Position numbers and translations under genes: made by a program
Notes under the pieces: model-generated
Databases searched by the model: none
Told to the model about the DNA's origin: nothing
Seen by the model: only the letters and a program-made list of their open reading frames with translations
Origin: Chryseobacterium gotjawalense
GTDB lineage: Bacteria > Bacteroidota > Bacteroidia > Flavobacteriales > Weeksellaceae
Length of the DNA stretch: 64,000 nucleotides
Direction of reading: 5' to 3'
Assembly (NCBI RefSeq): GCF_030012525.1
Contig: NZ_CP124855.1
Location: 62,001 to 126,000 of the forward strand
In this document: positions 17,897-26,665 of the stretch, piece by piece
Numbering within the stretch: the first letter of the stretch is position 1
Layout of the letters: every line of letters starts with the position of its first letter

Positions 17897-19303
17897 ATGA
17901 GAATATTTAACCTTTCTATCGAATGTTATCCTGTCGCCAAAGTTGGCGGACTTGCCGATGTGGTAGGAGCATTGCCTAAATATCTCAATAAAATCGATGG
18001 GGTGGAAGCCAGCGTAATTATGCCCTGGTACAATAAACCGTTCGTTCACGACCACAGTTTCGAGCTGGTTTTTGACGGTTGGATTCATCAGCACCGGCAA
18101 AGTTTTCAAGTTCAGGTCATGAAAGAACGTTCCAAAGTTTTAGGTTTTGATTTGTATTTGGTGAAAATTCCGGGACTTTTGGACCGGGATAATCCTTACG
18201 GATACTGGGATGAAAGTCAGCAGTTTCTGGCTTTTCAACATGGAGTACTGCATTGGCTGACCGCCATGGAGATTCGCCCCGACGTTTTGCACTGCCATGA
18301 TTATCATACCGGTCTGGTTCCTTTTATGGTAGAAAATTGTCCTGAGTTTAGTTTTCTAAAGGGCGTAAAAACAATCGGTACCATTCATAACGGCGAATAT
18401 CAAGGGCAGATGAGTTGGGAAATGATTAATTATTTTCCCTGGTTTGATGGCGCGAAATGGGGTTTGCTGGATTGGGACGGCTACATCAATCCATTGGCTG
18501 CGATGATAAAATGTTGCCATTCTTTCAATGCTGTTTCTGGCGGTTATATGGATGAACTGTTTGAAAATTTCCGCGGTCTGGAAACTTTAGTCAGACAGGA
18601 ATATGCAAAAGCAAACGGTATTATCAACGGCATAGATACCGAAATATGGGATCCTAAAGTCGATCCGTTCCTCGCTTTTAATTATGGAAAAAAAGATGCT
18701 GACTCCGGTAAGTGGAAAAATAAAAAAGAGATTTGCGAAGAATATGGTCTGAATCCCAATTTGCCGCTGTTCAGTTTCATCGGTAGATTTGCGGGCGAAA
18801 AAGGAGCCGATTTTTTACCGGAAATCGTCTGGAAAAGTATCCGGGAAACCTACGGCGCTTTGAATATCATTATTTTAGGTTCAGGTGATAAAAATATCGA
18901 AAATCAATTGTCGGAATTGTCTCATTCTTTTTCAAATTTCGCTCTGGATCTTGGGTACAAAGAATATTTATCCCATAAAATTTATGCTTCTTCCGATTTT
19001 TTATTAATGCCTTCCAGAGTGGAACCCTGCGGACTCAACCAAATGTACGCCATGCGGTACGGAACCGTTCCGATCGTCAGATATACCGGTGGTTTACGGG
19101 ATACAGTAGAAGATATCTCAACAGGCGGAAGCGGACTCAATTTCGGTGAAGCAAGTGCAAATGCCGCTGTTCATGCAATCCATCGCGCTTTGCATATTTT
19201 TCATAAAGAGGGTTTGATGAAACAGTTGGTGCAATCGAATATGAATTTTGATTTCTCCTGGGAAAAATCTGCCGAGAAATACCTGGAGCTTTATGAAAAG
19301 TAA
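17897..19303 (+). CDS. glgA: Glycogen synthase (ADP-glucose type, GT5)
   Basis: This 468-residue GT5 enzyme elongates alpha-1,4-glucan from ADP-glucose. The N-terminal KVGGLADVVGALPKYL holds the KxGGL ADP-glucose motif. The C-terminal half shows SFIGRFAGEKGADF and the nucleotide-sugar site MPSRVEPCGLNQMYAMRYG with the Glu of the GT-B signature. I chose the ATG at 17897, which begins MRIFNLSIECYPVAKVGG; the in-frame ATG at 17870 adds nine residues not typical of the family. It lies 37 bp downstream of glgB. Confidence 0.92.
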   Translation: MRIFNLSIECYPVAKVGGLADVVGALPKYLNKIDGVEASVIMPWYNKPFVHDHSFELVFDGWIHQHRQSFQVQVMKERSKVLGFDLYLVKIPGLLDRDNPYGYWDESQQFLAFQHGVLHWLTAMEIRPDVLHCHDYHTGLVPFMVENCPEFSFLKGVKTIGTIHNGEYQGQMSWEMINYFPWFDGAKWGLLDWDGYINPLAAMIKCCHSFNAVSGGYMDELFENFRGLETLVRQEYAKANGIINGIDTEIWDPKVDPFLAFNYGKKDADSGKWKNKKEICEEYGLNPNLPLFSFIGRFAGEKGADFLPEIVWKSIRETYGALNIIILGSGDKNIENQLSELSHSFSNFALDLGYKEYLSHKIYASSDFLLMPSRVEPCGLNQMYAMRYGTVPIVRYTGGLRDTVEDISTGGSGLNFGEASANAAVHAIHRALHIFHKEGLMKQLVQSNMNFDFSWEKSAEKYLELYEK

Positions 19304-19444
19304 CTGAATTTTTCAGCTTCGATCATAGTTCGCCATTAATCATCAACTAAAGCTGATATTCTTAAATTTATTCCGAAAATCAATGTGCTTTTTTCAAAAA
19401 TCAAGGAGTTTTTTCCACTGATGACTTTTTAATTTTCGACATAA

Positions 19445-19476
19445 TTGGCTCACAAATTTATAAAACCGTAAGTTTG
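19445..19476 (+). promoter_or_regulatory. Putative promoter of the EamA transporter gene
   Basis: TTGG at 19445-19448, a 20-bp spacer and TAAGTTTG at 19469-19476 fit the Bacteroidetes -33/-7 pattern well. The ATG follows 16 bp later. Confidence 0.55.
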
Positions 19477-19492
19477 CAGGCTGAAAAAAATT

Positions 19493-20485
19493 ATGGAAAA
19501 GAAAAATATGTTAAAAGGGGTTTTGTATGTTGCGCTGGGAGCAAGTATTTTCGGCATGTTGGCCACGTTTGTTAAATTGTCTTATCAAGACGGATATACG
19601 ACCTCCGAAGTTACCACGGCACAATTCGTTCTGGGATTGACAGGTTTATTTATTTTAAATCTGATACAGAAAAAAACTTCAAAAAAACCACTTGCCCAGC
19701 CAACGCCCAAAGAGATTAAAATGTTGATGCTGGCAGGAACATCTTTAGGCTGTACCAGTCTATTTTACTATATCTGCGTTCAGTATATCAATGTATCTAT
19801 CGCAATCGTATTGTTGATGCAGTCGGTCTGGTTCAGCGTTGTTATAGAAAGTGTAATATCGAAAAAATTTCCTAATGCCAAAAAGGTGGTCGCAACTGTA
19901 ATCGTTCTGATCGGAACATTCTTCGCAACCAATATGATTAATCTGGACGTTAAATTGGATTTGCACGGTGTTTTTTGGGGACTGATGGCGGCAGCGTCAT
20001 TCAGCATGACGATGTTCACTTCCAATAAAATAGCAACCCATATTCCGGTGTTGAGGAAAAGTATGATTATGCTTTCCGGAGGCGCTGTCATTGTATTTCT
20101 GTTTCTCTTTTTTGCACAGGTCGGTCCTCTGCATTTTGAGGTGTTGAAAACATTTTATTTGAATTTTACAGATAATACAGACCATATCAGGGCTTTTGAT
20201 TTTTCGATATTCTATACTTACGGTTTCATTCTGGCTTTGTTCGGAACGATTATTCCGCCGACTTTGTTTAATCTCGGGTTTCCAAAAACAGGTTTAGGAT
20301 TGGGAAGTATTGTTTCGTCTCTGGAGCTGCCGGTTTCCGTTACGATGGCATTTGTATTATTGGGTGAAAAAGTTATTTTAATCCAATGGATGGGGATTCT
20401 TTTAATACTTTTTGCGATCGTGTTGATGAATTTGCCTTCCAAAAAAAAGGAATTACAGCCCAATTATCTGAAAGTAGATCATTAA
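19493..20485 (+). CDS. EamA/DMT family transporter
   Basis: This 330-residue protein contains about ten hydrophobic segments in two repeated halves, the layout of drug/metabolite transporter (EamA) proteins. Examples are GVLYVALGASIFGMLATFVKL at the start, GVFWGLMAAASFSMTMFTSNKIA at the start of the second half and LGLGSIVSSLELPVSVTMAF before the last helices. It should be an inner-membrane exporter or importer of a small metabolite; the substrate cannot be told. It is a single gene with its own putative promoter. Confidence 0.85.
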   Translation: MEKKNMLKGVLYVALGASIFGMLATFVKLSYQDGYTTSEVTTAQFVLGLTGLFILNLIQKKTSKKPLAQPTPKEIKMLMLAGTSLGCTSLFYYICVQYINVSIAIVLLMQSVWFSVVIESVISKKFPNAKKVVATVIVLIGTFFATNMINLDVKLDLHGVFWGLMAAASFSMTMFTSNKIATHIPVLRKSMIMLSGGAVIVFLFLFFAQVGPLHFEVLKTFYLNFTDNTDHIRAFDFSIFYTYGFILALFGTIIPPTLFNLGFPKTGLGLGSIVSSLELPVSVTMAFVLLGEKVILIQWMGILLILFAIVLMNLPSKKKELQPNYLKVDH

Positions 20486-20707
20486 TGTAAGGAATATCCG
20501 AAATCCGGAAGAACTTTAAAATCTGGGGACTTTCCATTAAGATTTTGCATGCTGATTAAAAAAGGATATGCATTTTAATTGATTAATGATTTCAATTAAA
20601 AACTGAAAAATGATTTCAACTGTAAATTATATTTTTTTGAAAAAGAGTCTCATTTCCTTTGTTAGTGGTACTGTTATTGCAAAGTAAATGTTTATTTAAA
20701 ATAAACT

Positions 20708-21685
20708 ATGCTTAGACTTTCTCAAAAAAAACTTTTCAATCTGATTCTTTTGACCTCGGTTATTTCATTTGCTTTACAATGTGAAAAGGGACAGGAAACT
20801 GCTTCCCGGGAAATCGAACTGAAAAAACTGGATTCCGCTGCAAAAGCAAAAAAGGATTCTTTAATTCAGGATTCTATTCAAAAGAATACCGTTGCTTATC
20901 GTGCCTTTATTTTTCCTGCAAAGAAAAAAGATTCAGCGATGGCGGCTTTTAATAAAGAGTTTTCAAAAGAAGATCAATATGTGATTTTAGCTTTAAACCG
21001 TCTTGATTTAAAAAATAAATGGCGTGCTGATACGCTTGCTGTTCCCGATAAAATAGATTCTACTTTGATGGCTTATTCGCCATTTCCGCATCAATTGGAA
21101 ATTCTGAAAGACGTTCATAAAATAGTTTTCTTTTCTTACCCGATTCAGGCTTTTGCCGTTTATGAAAACGGAAATCTTCTAAAATGGGGACCTACAAGTA
21201 TGGGTTCAAAAGCCGCCCAGACCAAACGGGGATTGACATTTGCGAACTGGAAAAAAGAACTGTCAATTTCTACTGTTTCCAGCGAATGGAAATTACCGTA
21301 TAACTTTAATATTCACAATACTTTAGGAATTGGCTGGCATCAATACGATCTGCCCGGCTATCCGGCCTCGCATTCCTGTTTGAGATTGTTGAGGAACGAT
21401 GCGAAGTTTTTGTACAATTGGGCAGATCAGTGGATTTTGAACAAAGGCGGAGCAACGGTAAGAGCAAACGGAACTCCCGTCATTGTTTTTGGGGATTACA
21501 AATGGGGCAAGAAAAAACCATGGAAAAATTTAATTCAGGATCCCAAAGCTGATGATATTTCGGTAGAAGATTTGACTGAAATTATAAAACCCAATCTCTC
21601 GAAAATTTTGGAGGAGCAAAAGAGAACCGATGAGGTTCGTGGCGGAATAACCGCTGCAAAAGCCGGAGAAAAAGTCGCTGCTTAA
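20708..21685 (+). CDS. L,D-transpeptidase (YkuD) family lipoprotein
   Basis: This 325-residue protein has a lipoprotein-type signal (FALQC, Cys at about residue 25), then a charged helical stretch and a YkuD catalytic domain. The catalytic block reads GIGWHQYDLPGYPASHSCLRL, with the His, the conserved SH and the nucleophile Cys; the usual Gly of the SHGC motif is Ser here. YkuD enzymes form 3-3 cross-links in peptidoglycan or attach proteins to it. The C-terminal ~60 residues are charged and unassigned. It ends with a 4-bp overlap on the convergent neighbour. Confidence 0.85.
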   Translation: MLRLSQKKLFNLILLTSVISFALQCEKGQETASREIELKKLDSAAKAKKDSLIQDSIQKNTVAYRAFIFPAKKKDSAMAAFNKEFSKEDQYVILALNRLDLKNKWRADTLAVPDKIDSTLMAYSPFPHQLEILKDVHKIVFFSYPIQAFAVYENGNLLKWGPTSMGSKAAQTKRGLTFANWKKELSISTVSSEWKLPYNFNIHNTLGIGWHQYDLPGYPASHSCLRLLRNDAKFLYNWADQWILNKGGATVRANGTPVIVFGDYKWGKKKPWKNLIQDPKADDISVEDLTEIIKPNLSKILEEQKRTDEVRGGITAAKAGEKVAA

Positions 21686-22209
21686 TTTTTTTCAAAACTT
21701 CGGATCGATTCTTCTGCGAATTCCCGAAGTTTTTGCATTTGCTTTTTACCCTGCCATTTTCCGATTCGCGCTGCCGCAAAAGTTAAACCCAGGAAAACCA
21801 CCATCGCTATTGAAAAACTGAAGGCCCACGGGAAATCATGACTTTTAATCTGTTTTTCTACCAGCCAGATGGTGATGGAAACCATCCACATGATTCCGAA
21901 AATAAAGTTGAGAAACATAAAAAAAGTCCACACGGCAGAAGTCGGCCCGAAAACACCGCGGATCACCGTTTTGTTTTCATCAGGATCGGTTTCTGTGCGA
22001 AGGGACAGACAAGGATTCCAGTAGTTATTTTGTTCAGTTCGAACGGTGATTATAGAAATTTCTTTATTTACGTTTCCTTGAAATTCGTCAGCATGTTCCT
22101 GCAGAAAGCGTTTCAAATAAGCCGTGTATTCTTCCCTGGAGATTTCGGTGATTATTTTAAATCTCGGTCTGGAGCGGATATGGTCGAGGACAGTTTCTTC
22201 AATTTTCAT
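21682..22209 (-). CDS. Hypothetical membrane protein with two TM segments
   Basis: I do not recognise this 175-residue protein. The first ~90 residues are soluble and mixed alpha/beta (KIITEISREEYTAYLKRFLQEH). Two membrane segments follow (TSAVWTFFMFLNFIFGIMWMV and AFSFSIAMVVFLGLTFAAA), then a basic C-terminal tail. It starts with an ATGA overlap inside the stop of the upstream aspartyl-protease gene, so the two are probably translationally coupled and may work together. Confidence 0.75.
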   Translation of the reverse strand: MKIEETVLDHIRSRPRFKIITEISREEYTAYLKRFLQEHADEFQGNVNKEISIITVRTEQNNYWNPCLSLRTETDPDENKTVIRGVFGPTSAVWTFFMFLNFIFGIMWMVSITIWLVEKQIKSHDFPWAFSFSIAMVVFLGLTFAAARIGKWQGKKQMQKLREFAEESIRSFEKN

Positions 22210-23534
22210 TTTTGATAAGGGATTGGGTCTTCTAAAGTAATGGTAAAGTTGAGAACCTGATTGCCTCTTTCTATTTTCAGATCGATTTTTTTACCGTTTC
22301 CTTCTTTAAAATAATTATTAATTTTCTCCATAGTCATATTGTTCACGGGCTTTTTGTCGATGCTGATGAGTTGATCATTTTTACGGATTCCTGCCACGAA
22401 ACAGGGTGAATCTTTACGGCATCCGGCTACAGAAAATTTTGGTTTCAGAACAAAATTATACTGAAATTTCTGTGTTTGATCTATAACTTCTATGCCGTCG
22501 GCAGCTTTTACATTTTTTTTTGTTTCAACTTCTACAAGATCTTTTTCCCAGGTCATGCCGTCCTGCTGAATATCCAGACCACTGCTGTTGAATAAAAAAG
22601 GATCATTGTAATTTTTATTTCTTTTAAGCAAAATCCTTTGACCCGGATAATCGAAAATCACCGTAAAACGTCTTAAGATATCATTGCCAACCGAGCCTTT
22701 CCGACCGGGAACTAATTTTAAATTTTGAATCGAATATTCATCAGGCATCGCGGTAAGCGGTTCTGCAAAATTGAATTTCCCCAAATATAAATTGTGGATA
22801 CGGCTTCTTTTCCCGAAAATATCACCATTGAAACCACGCCCCAGATAATCATCAATGTTGGGACGGTTGTATTCGAAGTTTTCGATGAGTTTGGGGAAAA
22901 GCCAGATTGCATCGCTGTTTCCTAAATCGATCAGCATTTTTGACTGGACTTTCTTGTCGGTCATTTCAACATCGGCCATAATATATGGTTTATTATTTTC
23001 GATGGTGATCGGGAATTCGGTAAATCTTTTCTGGCGTTTAATCAAGCTGTTTTCATCGTTGAAAACGGTAATTTTTTTTGAAGTAAAATTAATTTCAACC
23101 GGATGGTCTTTAAAAAACTGATAACCGATGATTCCATTGACCGGGATGCCTACATGCGATGAGAAATTAATGCCTTCATCTAAAATAATAAAAACGGTAT
23201 GTTTAGCATCTTTGTAATCTTTCCCGATACTGACCGTGTTGTTTTCCGATTTCAAACCTTCAATATCCATACTTTCCCCTAAACCGGAAAATTTTATTTT
23301 TTCAACATCCTTAAAGTTGACTTCTTTTTTATCTAAACTAAAGAGGATCGTTTCATTTACTCCGGAATCCAGCAGAAAGGTTAAATCTACCCCATTAATA
23401 TTGATTGGAATGAAAATTAAATTATTAATCAGTTTAAAAGGGATCACCGTTTTTTTTTGGTGAAGAATTTTGAATCCCTTTTGTGCAAAAGAAAATGTAA
23501 AAATGAAAATTAGTATTATTTTTAGAAATTTCAT
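22206..23534 (-). CDS. Retropepsin-like aspartyl protease with PDZ domain
   Basis: This 442-residue exported protein starts with a signal peptide (MKFLKIILIFIFTFSFAQ). A retropepsin-like half shows the catalytic triad motif FLLDSGVNETI near residue 55 and a second block MLIDLGNSDAIWLFP near residue 210, as in two-lobed aspartyl proteases. The last ~90 residues form a PDZ domain (DSPCFVAGIRKNDQLISIDK). Proteins of this architecture are common in Bacteroidetes, and their substrates are unknown. The second lobe has DLG rather than DTG/DSG, so full activity is uncertain. It is coupled by ATGA to the next gene. Confidence 0.85.
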   Translation of the reverse strand: MKFLKIILIFIFTFSFAQKGFKILHQKKTVIPFKLINNLIFIPININGVDLTFLLDSGVNETILFSLDKKEVNFKDVEKIKFSGLGESMDIEGLKSENNTVSIGKDYKDAKHTVFIILDEGINFSSHVGIPVNGIIGYQFFKDHPVEINFTSKKITVFNDENSLIKRQKRFTEFPITIENNKPYIMADVEMTDKKVQSKMLIDLGNSDAIWLFPKLIENFEYNRPNIDDYLGRGFNGDIFGKRSRIHNLYLGKFNFAEPLTAMPDEYSIQNLKLVPGRKGSVGNDILRRFTVIFDYPGQRILLKRNKNYNDPFLFNSSGLDIQQDGMTWEKDLVEVETKKNVKAADGIEVIDQTQKFQYNFVLKPKFSVAGCRKDSPCFVAGIRKNDQLISIDKKPVNNMTMEKINNYFKEGNGKKIDLKIERGNQVLNFTITLEDPIPYQK

Positions 23535-23611
23535 CTAATGAAGATACAAATTTATTATGAAAATGATAATTCTTTTGAAGGTAAAAGTTTTTAATAAGAA
23601 TTAAAATGCAC

Positions 23612-23619
23612 TAAATTTG
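23612..23619 (+). promoter_or_regulatory. Putative -7 element immediately before ppc
   Basis: TAAATTTG fits TAnnTTTG perfectly and ends only 4 bp before the ppc ATG. A T-rich -33-like stretch (TTTT at 23587-23590) is 21 bp upstream. If used, the mRNA would be nearly leaderless. Confidence 0.4.
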
Positions 23620-23623
23620 TTAG

Positions 23624-26167
23624 ATGCTACACGAAGAAAAAAAGGAGAAATTCCATCAGTTGGTCGAGAATAAATTCCAAATTTATAACTCCCTCTTTAT
23701 GAGTTTGCCGTACGATAAAATGTCTAATATCGGTATGCTGCTGCCTTTTCTTTATGAGGAAAGTAAAGCGGGATATGAAGCCGGAAAAAGTCCGGAAGAA
23801 ATAGTGGAAGAGTTTTTCAGCAAACACACCGAACTGAAAACTGAAGAACAGAAAACCGAACTGCTTTTTAAAATCATTCAATATATTGAAAGACAGGTCG
23901 TCTTGTATGACAGTATTGAGGATGCAGCATTTCCGGAACTTCACTCTGACCGGGATGCAGGAACGGTTCTTCAGCTTCATGAGCGGGCGTTGCAGGAGCA
24001 TCAGTTGGAAGCGACGCGGAAAAAGCTCAAAGATTTTGCGATAAAAGTAGTATTCACAGCACATCCGACCCAGTTTTATCCCAATGCTGTTCAGCGGATT
24101 TTACATGATTTGCGGACTGCAATTACGAATGATTCGGTGACTGCTATTGATATGCTTCTGCAGCAATTAGGGAAAACACCTTTTCTTAATCAACAAAAAC
24201 CAAGTCCTTTAGATGAAGCTTTGAGTATTATTTTTTATCTGCGTTATGTGTATTATGACACGATCGGCGAATTGTATAAAAAATTAAAAAACACCTTCAG
24301 CACCAGTAATTTTACACCTGATCAGGATGTGATTCAGATGGGATTCTGGCCCGGCGGCGATCGCGATGGAAATCCTTTCGTTACCGCAGAAATCACGAAA
24401 CAGGTTGCCCGGGAACTTCGGCTTTCTATTTTGAAATCCTATTACGCGCATCTGAAAAAAGTGAGAAGGAGATTGAGTTTCCGAGGAGTTTCCGAAGTTT
24501 TAGATGGATTAAGTGATGATTTGTATGATGCTATTTTTAAAGAAGAAGCAGCGATTTCTGCCGGAGATATTTTATCGAAAATTGAAGAAGCTGAAAAAAT
24601 TCTGATCGAACAGCATAACGGACTTTTCTATAATCTGTTGGAAGATTTCAAAGACCGCGTGAATATTTTCGGGACGCATTTTGCAACACTGGATATCCGG
24701 CAGGACAGCCGCGTTCATCAACAGGTAATCGACGAAATTATTGAAAAAAAATCCGGATTAAATCTTGACGAAATTTCTGTTGAAGAAAAACTCGACTGGA
24801 TTTTGAATACAAACGTTAGTTTGGATCCCAATGATTTCGAAGGTATCACCAAAGACACTTTGCAAAATGTGTATCACATTAAAGACATTCAGAAAAAAAA
24901 CGGACAGAGAGGAATGAATCGGTACATCATTTCTAATTCTGATCATATCAAGGATGTGCTGAATGTTTTTGCCTTATTCCGGTTTTGCGGTTACCGGGAA
25001 GAGGAAATCAATATGGATATAGTGCCGCTTTTTGAGACCATGGAAGGTTTGGATGCCGGTGAACAGGTGATGAAACAGTTATATGAACTTCCGGTGTATA
25101 AAAAACATCTGGAAAGACGTGGAAATGCACAAACCATCATGCTTGGTTTTTCTGATGGAACCAAAGACGGCGGTTATCTGAAAGCCAACTGGGAGATTTA
25201 TGAAACCAAAGAACAGCTCACCAAAATTTCTGACCGGTACGGGATTAAAGTAATTTTCTTCGACGGCAGAGGCGGCCCGCCCGCGAGAGGTGGTGGAAAA
25301 ACCCACGACTTTTACGCCTCTCAGGGGAAAACAATTGCCAATCATCAGATTGAGTTAACCGTTCAGGGACAGACAATCACCAGTGTTTTCGGAAATAAAG
25401 ATCAGGCGAAATATAATTTTGAACAGTTGTTAACCGCCGGTATAGAAAACGATGTCTTTAAAAATGCCAAAAAAGATTTATCGGAAAAAGAGAGAACGCT
25501 TCTCGAAGAACTGGCAGAAATCAGTTATAAAAAATATTCGGATTTAAAAGCGCATCCGCGGTTTGTTTCTTATCTGCAGGAAATGAGTACGCTGGAATAT
25601 TATGGCAGAACGAATATTGGAAGCCGCCCTACGAAAAGAGGAGCGGGTGGTGAACTGAAATTTGAAGATCTTCGGGCGATTCCTTTTGTGGGTTCCTGGA
25701 GTCAGCTGAAACAAAATGTTCCCGGATTTTTCGGGTTTGGATTTGCGCTGCAGGAATTAAAAAATAAAGGCCGGTTTGATGAAGTCAAGAGTTTGTATAA
25801 AGGTTCTGATTTCTTTAAAACATTGGTTTTGAATTCGATGATGAGCATGAATAAATCTTATTTCCCCTTAACCTCTTACATGAGGAAAAACGAAAAGTTC
25901 GGGGAATTCTGGACCATTCTTTTTGATGAATATAACCTGTCAAAATCTTTGATGCTCGAACTGACCGGTTTTCAGGAATTAATGGAAGAAGAGCCGCTTT
26001 CTCAAATGTCGGTAAAAATCCGGGAAAAAATTGTACTTCCGCTTTTGAGCATTCAGCAATATGCTTTAATTAAAATTCAGAAAGAAGAAGGCAACCGGGA
26101 TGCTTATGAAAAACTCGTGATGCGGTCGCTTTTTGGGAATATCAATGCCAGCAGGAATTCGGCGTAA
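23624..26167 (+). CDS. ppc: Phosphoenolpyruvate carboxylase
   Basis: This 847-residue cytoplasmic enzyme carboxylates PEP to oxaloacetate to refill the TCA cycle. Diagnostic segments are VVFTAHPTQFYPNAVQRILHD (the catalytic-His signature), FWPGGDRDGNPFVTAE, FDGRGGPPARGGGKTHDF (the Gly-rich active-site loop) and TNIGSRPTKRG near the C-terminal allosteric region. It is somewhat shorter than E. coli Ppc (883 residues) but complete at both ends. The C terminus ends in GNINASRNSA; the classical ...RNTG ending is altered to RNSA. Confidence 0.93.
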   Translation: MLHEEKKEKFHQLVENKFQIYNSLFMSLPYDKMSNIGMLLPFLYEESKAGYEAGKSPEEIVEEFFSKHTELKTEEQKTELLFKIIQYIERQVVLYDSIEDAAFPELHSDRDAGTVLQLHERALQEHQLEATRKKLKDFAIKVVFTAHPTQFYPNAVQRILHDLRTAITNDSVTAIDMLLQQLGKTPFLNQQKPSPLDEALSIIFYLRYVYYDTIGELYKKLKNTFSTSNFTPDQDVIQMGFWPGGDRDGNPFVTAEITKQVARELRLSILKSYYAHLKKVRRRLSFRGVSEVLDGLSDDLYDAIFKEEAAISAGDILSKIEEAEKILIEQHNGLFYNLLEDFKDRVNIFGTHFATLDIRQDSRVHQQVIDEIIEKKSGLNLDEISVEEKLDWILNTNVSLDPNDFEGITKDTLQNVYHIKDIQKKNGQRGMNRYIISNSDHIKDVLNVFALFRFCGYREEEINMDIVPLFETMEGLDAGEQVMKQLYELPVYKKHLERRGNAQTIMLGFSDGTKDGGYLKANWEIYETKEQLTKISDRYGIKVIFFDGRGGPPARGGGKTHDFYASQGKTIANHQIELTVQGQTITSVFGNKDQAKYNFEQLLTAGIENDVFKNAKKDLSEKERTLLEELAEISYKKYSDLKAHPRFVSYLQEMSTLEYYGRTNIGSRPTKRGAGGELKFEDLRAIPFVGSWSQLKQNVPGFFGFGFALQELKNKGRFDEVKSLYKGSDFFKTLVLNSMMSMNKSYFPLTSYMRKNEKFGEFWTILFDEYNLSKSLMLELTGFQELMEEEPLSQMSVKIREKIVLPLLSIQQYALIKIQKEEGNRDAYEKLVMRSLFGNINASRNSA

Positions 26168-26454
26168 GGAAAAGACGGTCGGTTAGCAGCCAAATGATAA
26201 GAAGTAATATATTCTTAAATCTCAAAAAAATAGATTCATTAAATTTTAATGCTTTATTAAGAACGTGTAAAATTAATTTAAAAGAAGTGAGAACAGGTAC
26301 AGAAAATAAAATATTCCAGCAGCGGATCGATATTCAAATTCAAGATCTGGGAAATATTTAATTTTTTTTCGTAACAGAGATTTTTATTATCTTTATATTA
26401 TTGTAACCTTTTATTACAAAAAAATATAAGTACAAAAACATAAAACAAAAAACG
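26168..26454. other. Spacer between ppc and a small membrane-protein gene
   Basis: AT-rich DNA with no open frame of interest and no repeat that I can see. TATCTTTA near 26389-26396 could be a -7 element for the following small gene. Confidence 0.35.
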
Positions 26455-26619
26455 ATGGCTTATCTGATTCTTCCAGTCCTGCTGACCGTAGTATTTATCG
26501 TATATGTGCTTTATCTCATTTTTATTAAAAAAGATAAAGAACAATTGAAGTCCGTATATTTTCCGGGTGTACTGTTTATTGTTATTTGGGCTGCTATTTA
26601 TTATTTTTTGTTGAAATGA
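26455..26619 (+). CDS. Small 54-residue membrane protein
   Basis: The short frame from ATG 26455 to TGA 26619 encodes 54 residues. It has two hydrophobic segments (AYLILPVLLTVVFIVYVLYL and VYFPGVLFIVIWAAIYYFLL) separated by a charged turn (KKDKEQLKS). This helix-hairpin layout and the clean gene limits, with a terminator 12 bp later, argue for a real gene. I do not recognise a family. It faces the minus-strand subtilase gene. Confidence 0.65.
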   Translation: MAYLILPVLLTVVFIVYVLYLIFIKKDKEQLKSVYFPGVLFIVIWAAIYYFLLK

Positions 26620-26631
26620 ATCCTTGTACAT

Positions 26632-26660
26632 AAAAAAACCTTTTAACAGAAGGTCTTTTT
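26632..26660. terminator. Bidirectional terminator
   Basis: Arms ACCTT and AAGGT with A and T runs on the two sides form a hairpin between the small membrane-protein gene and the convergent subtilase gene. Confidence 0.65.
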
Positions 26661-26665
26661 ATGTA

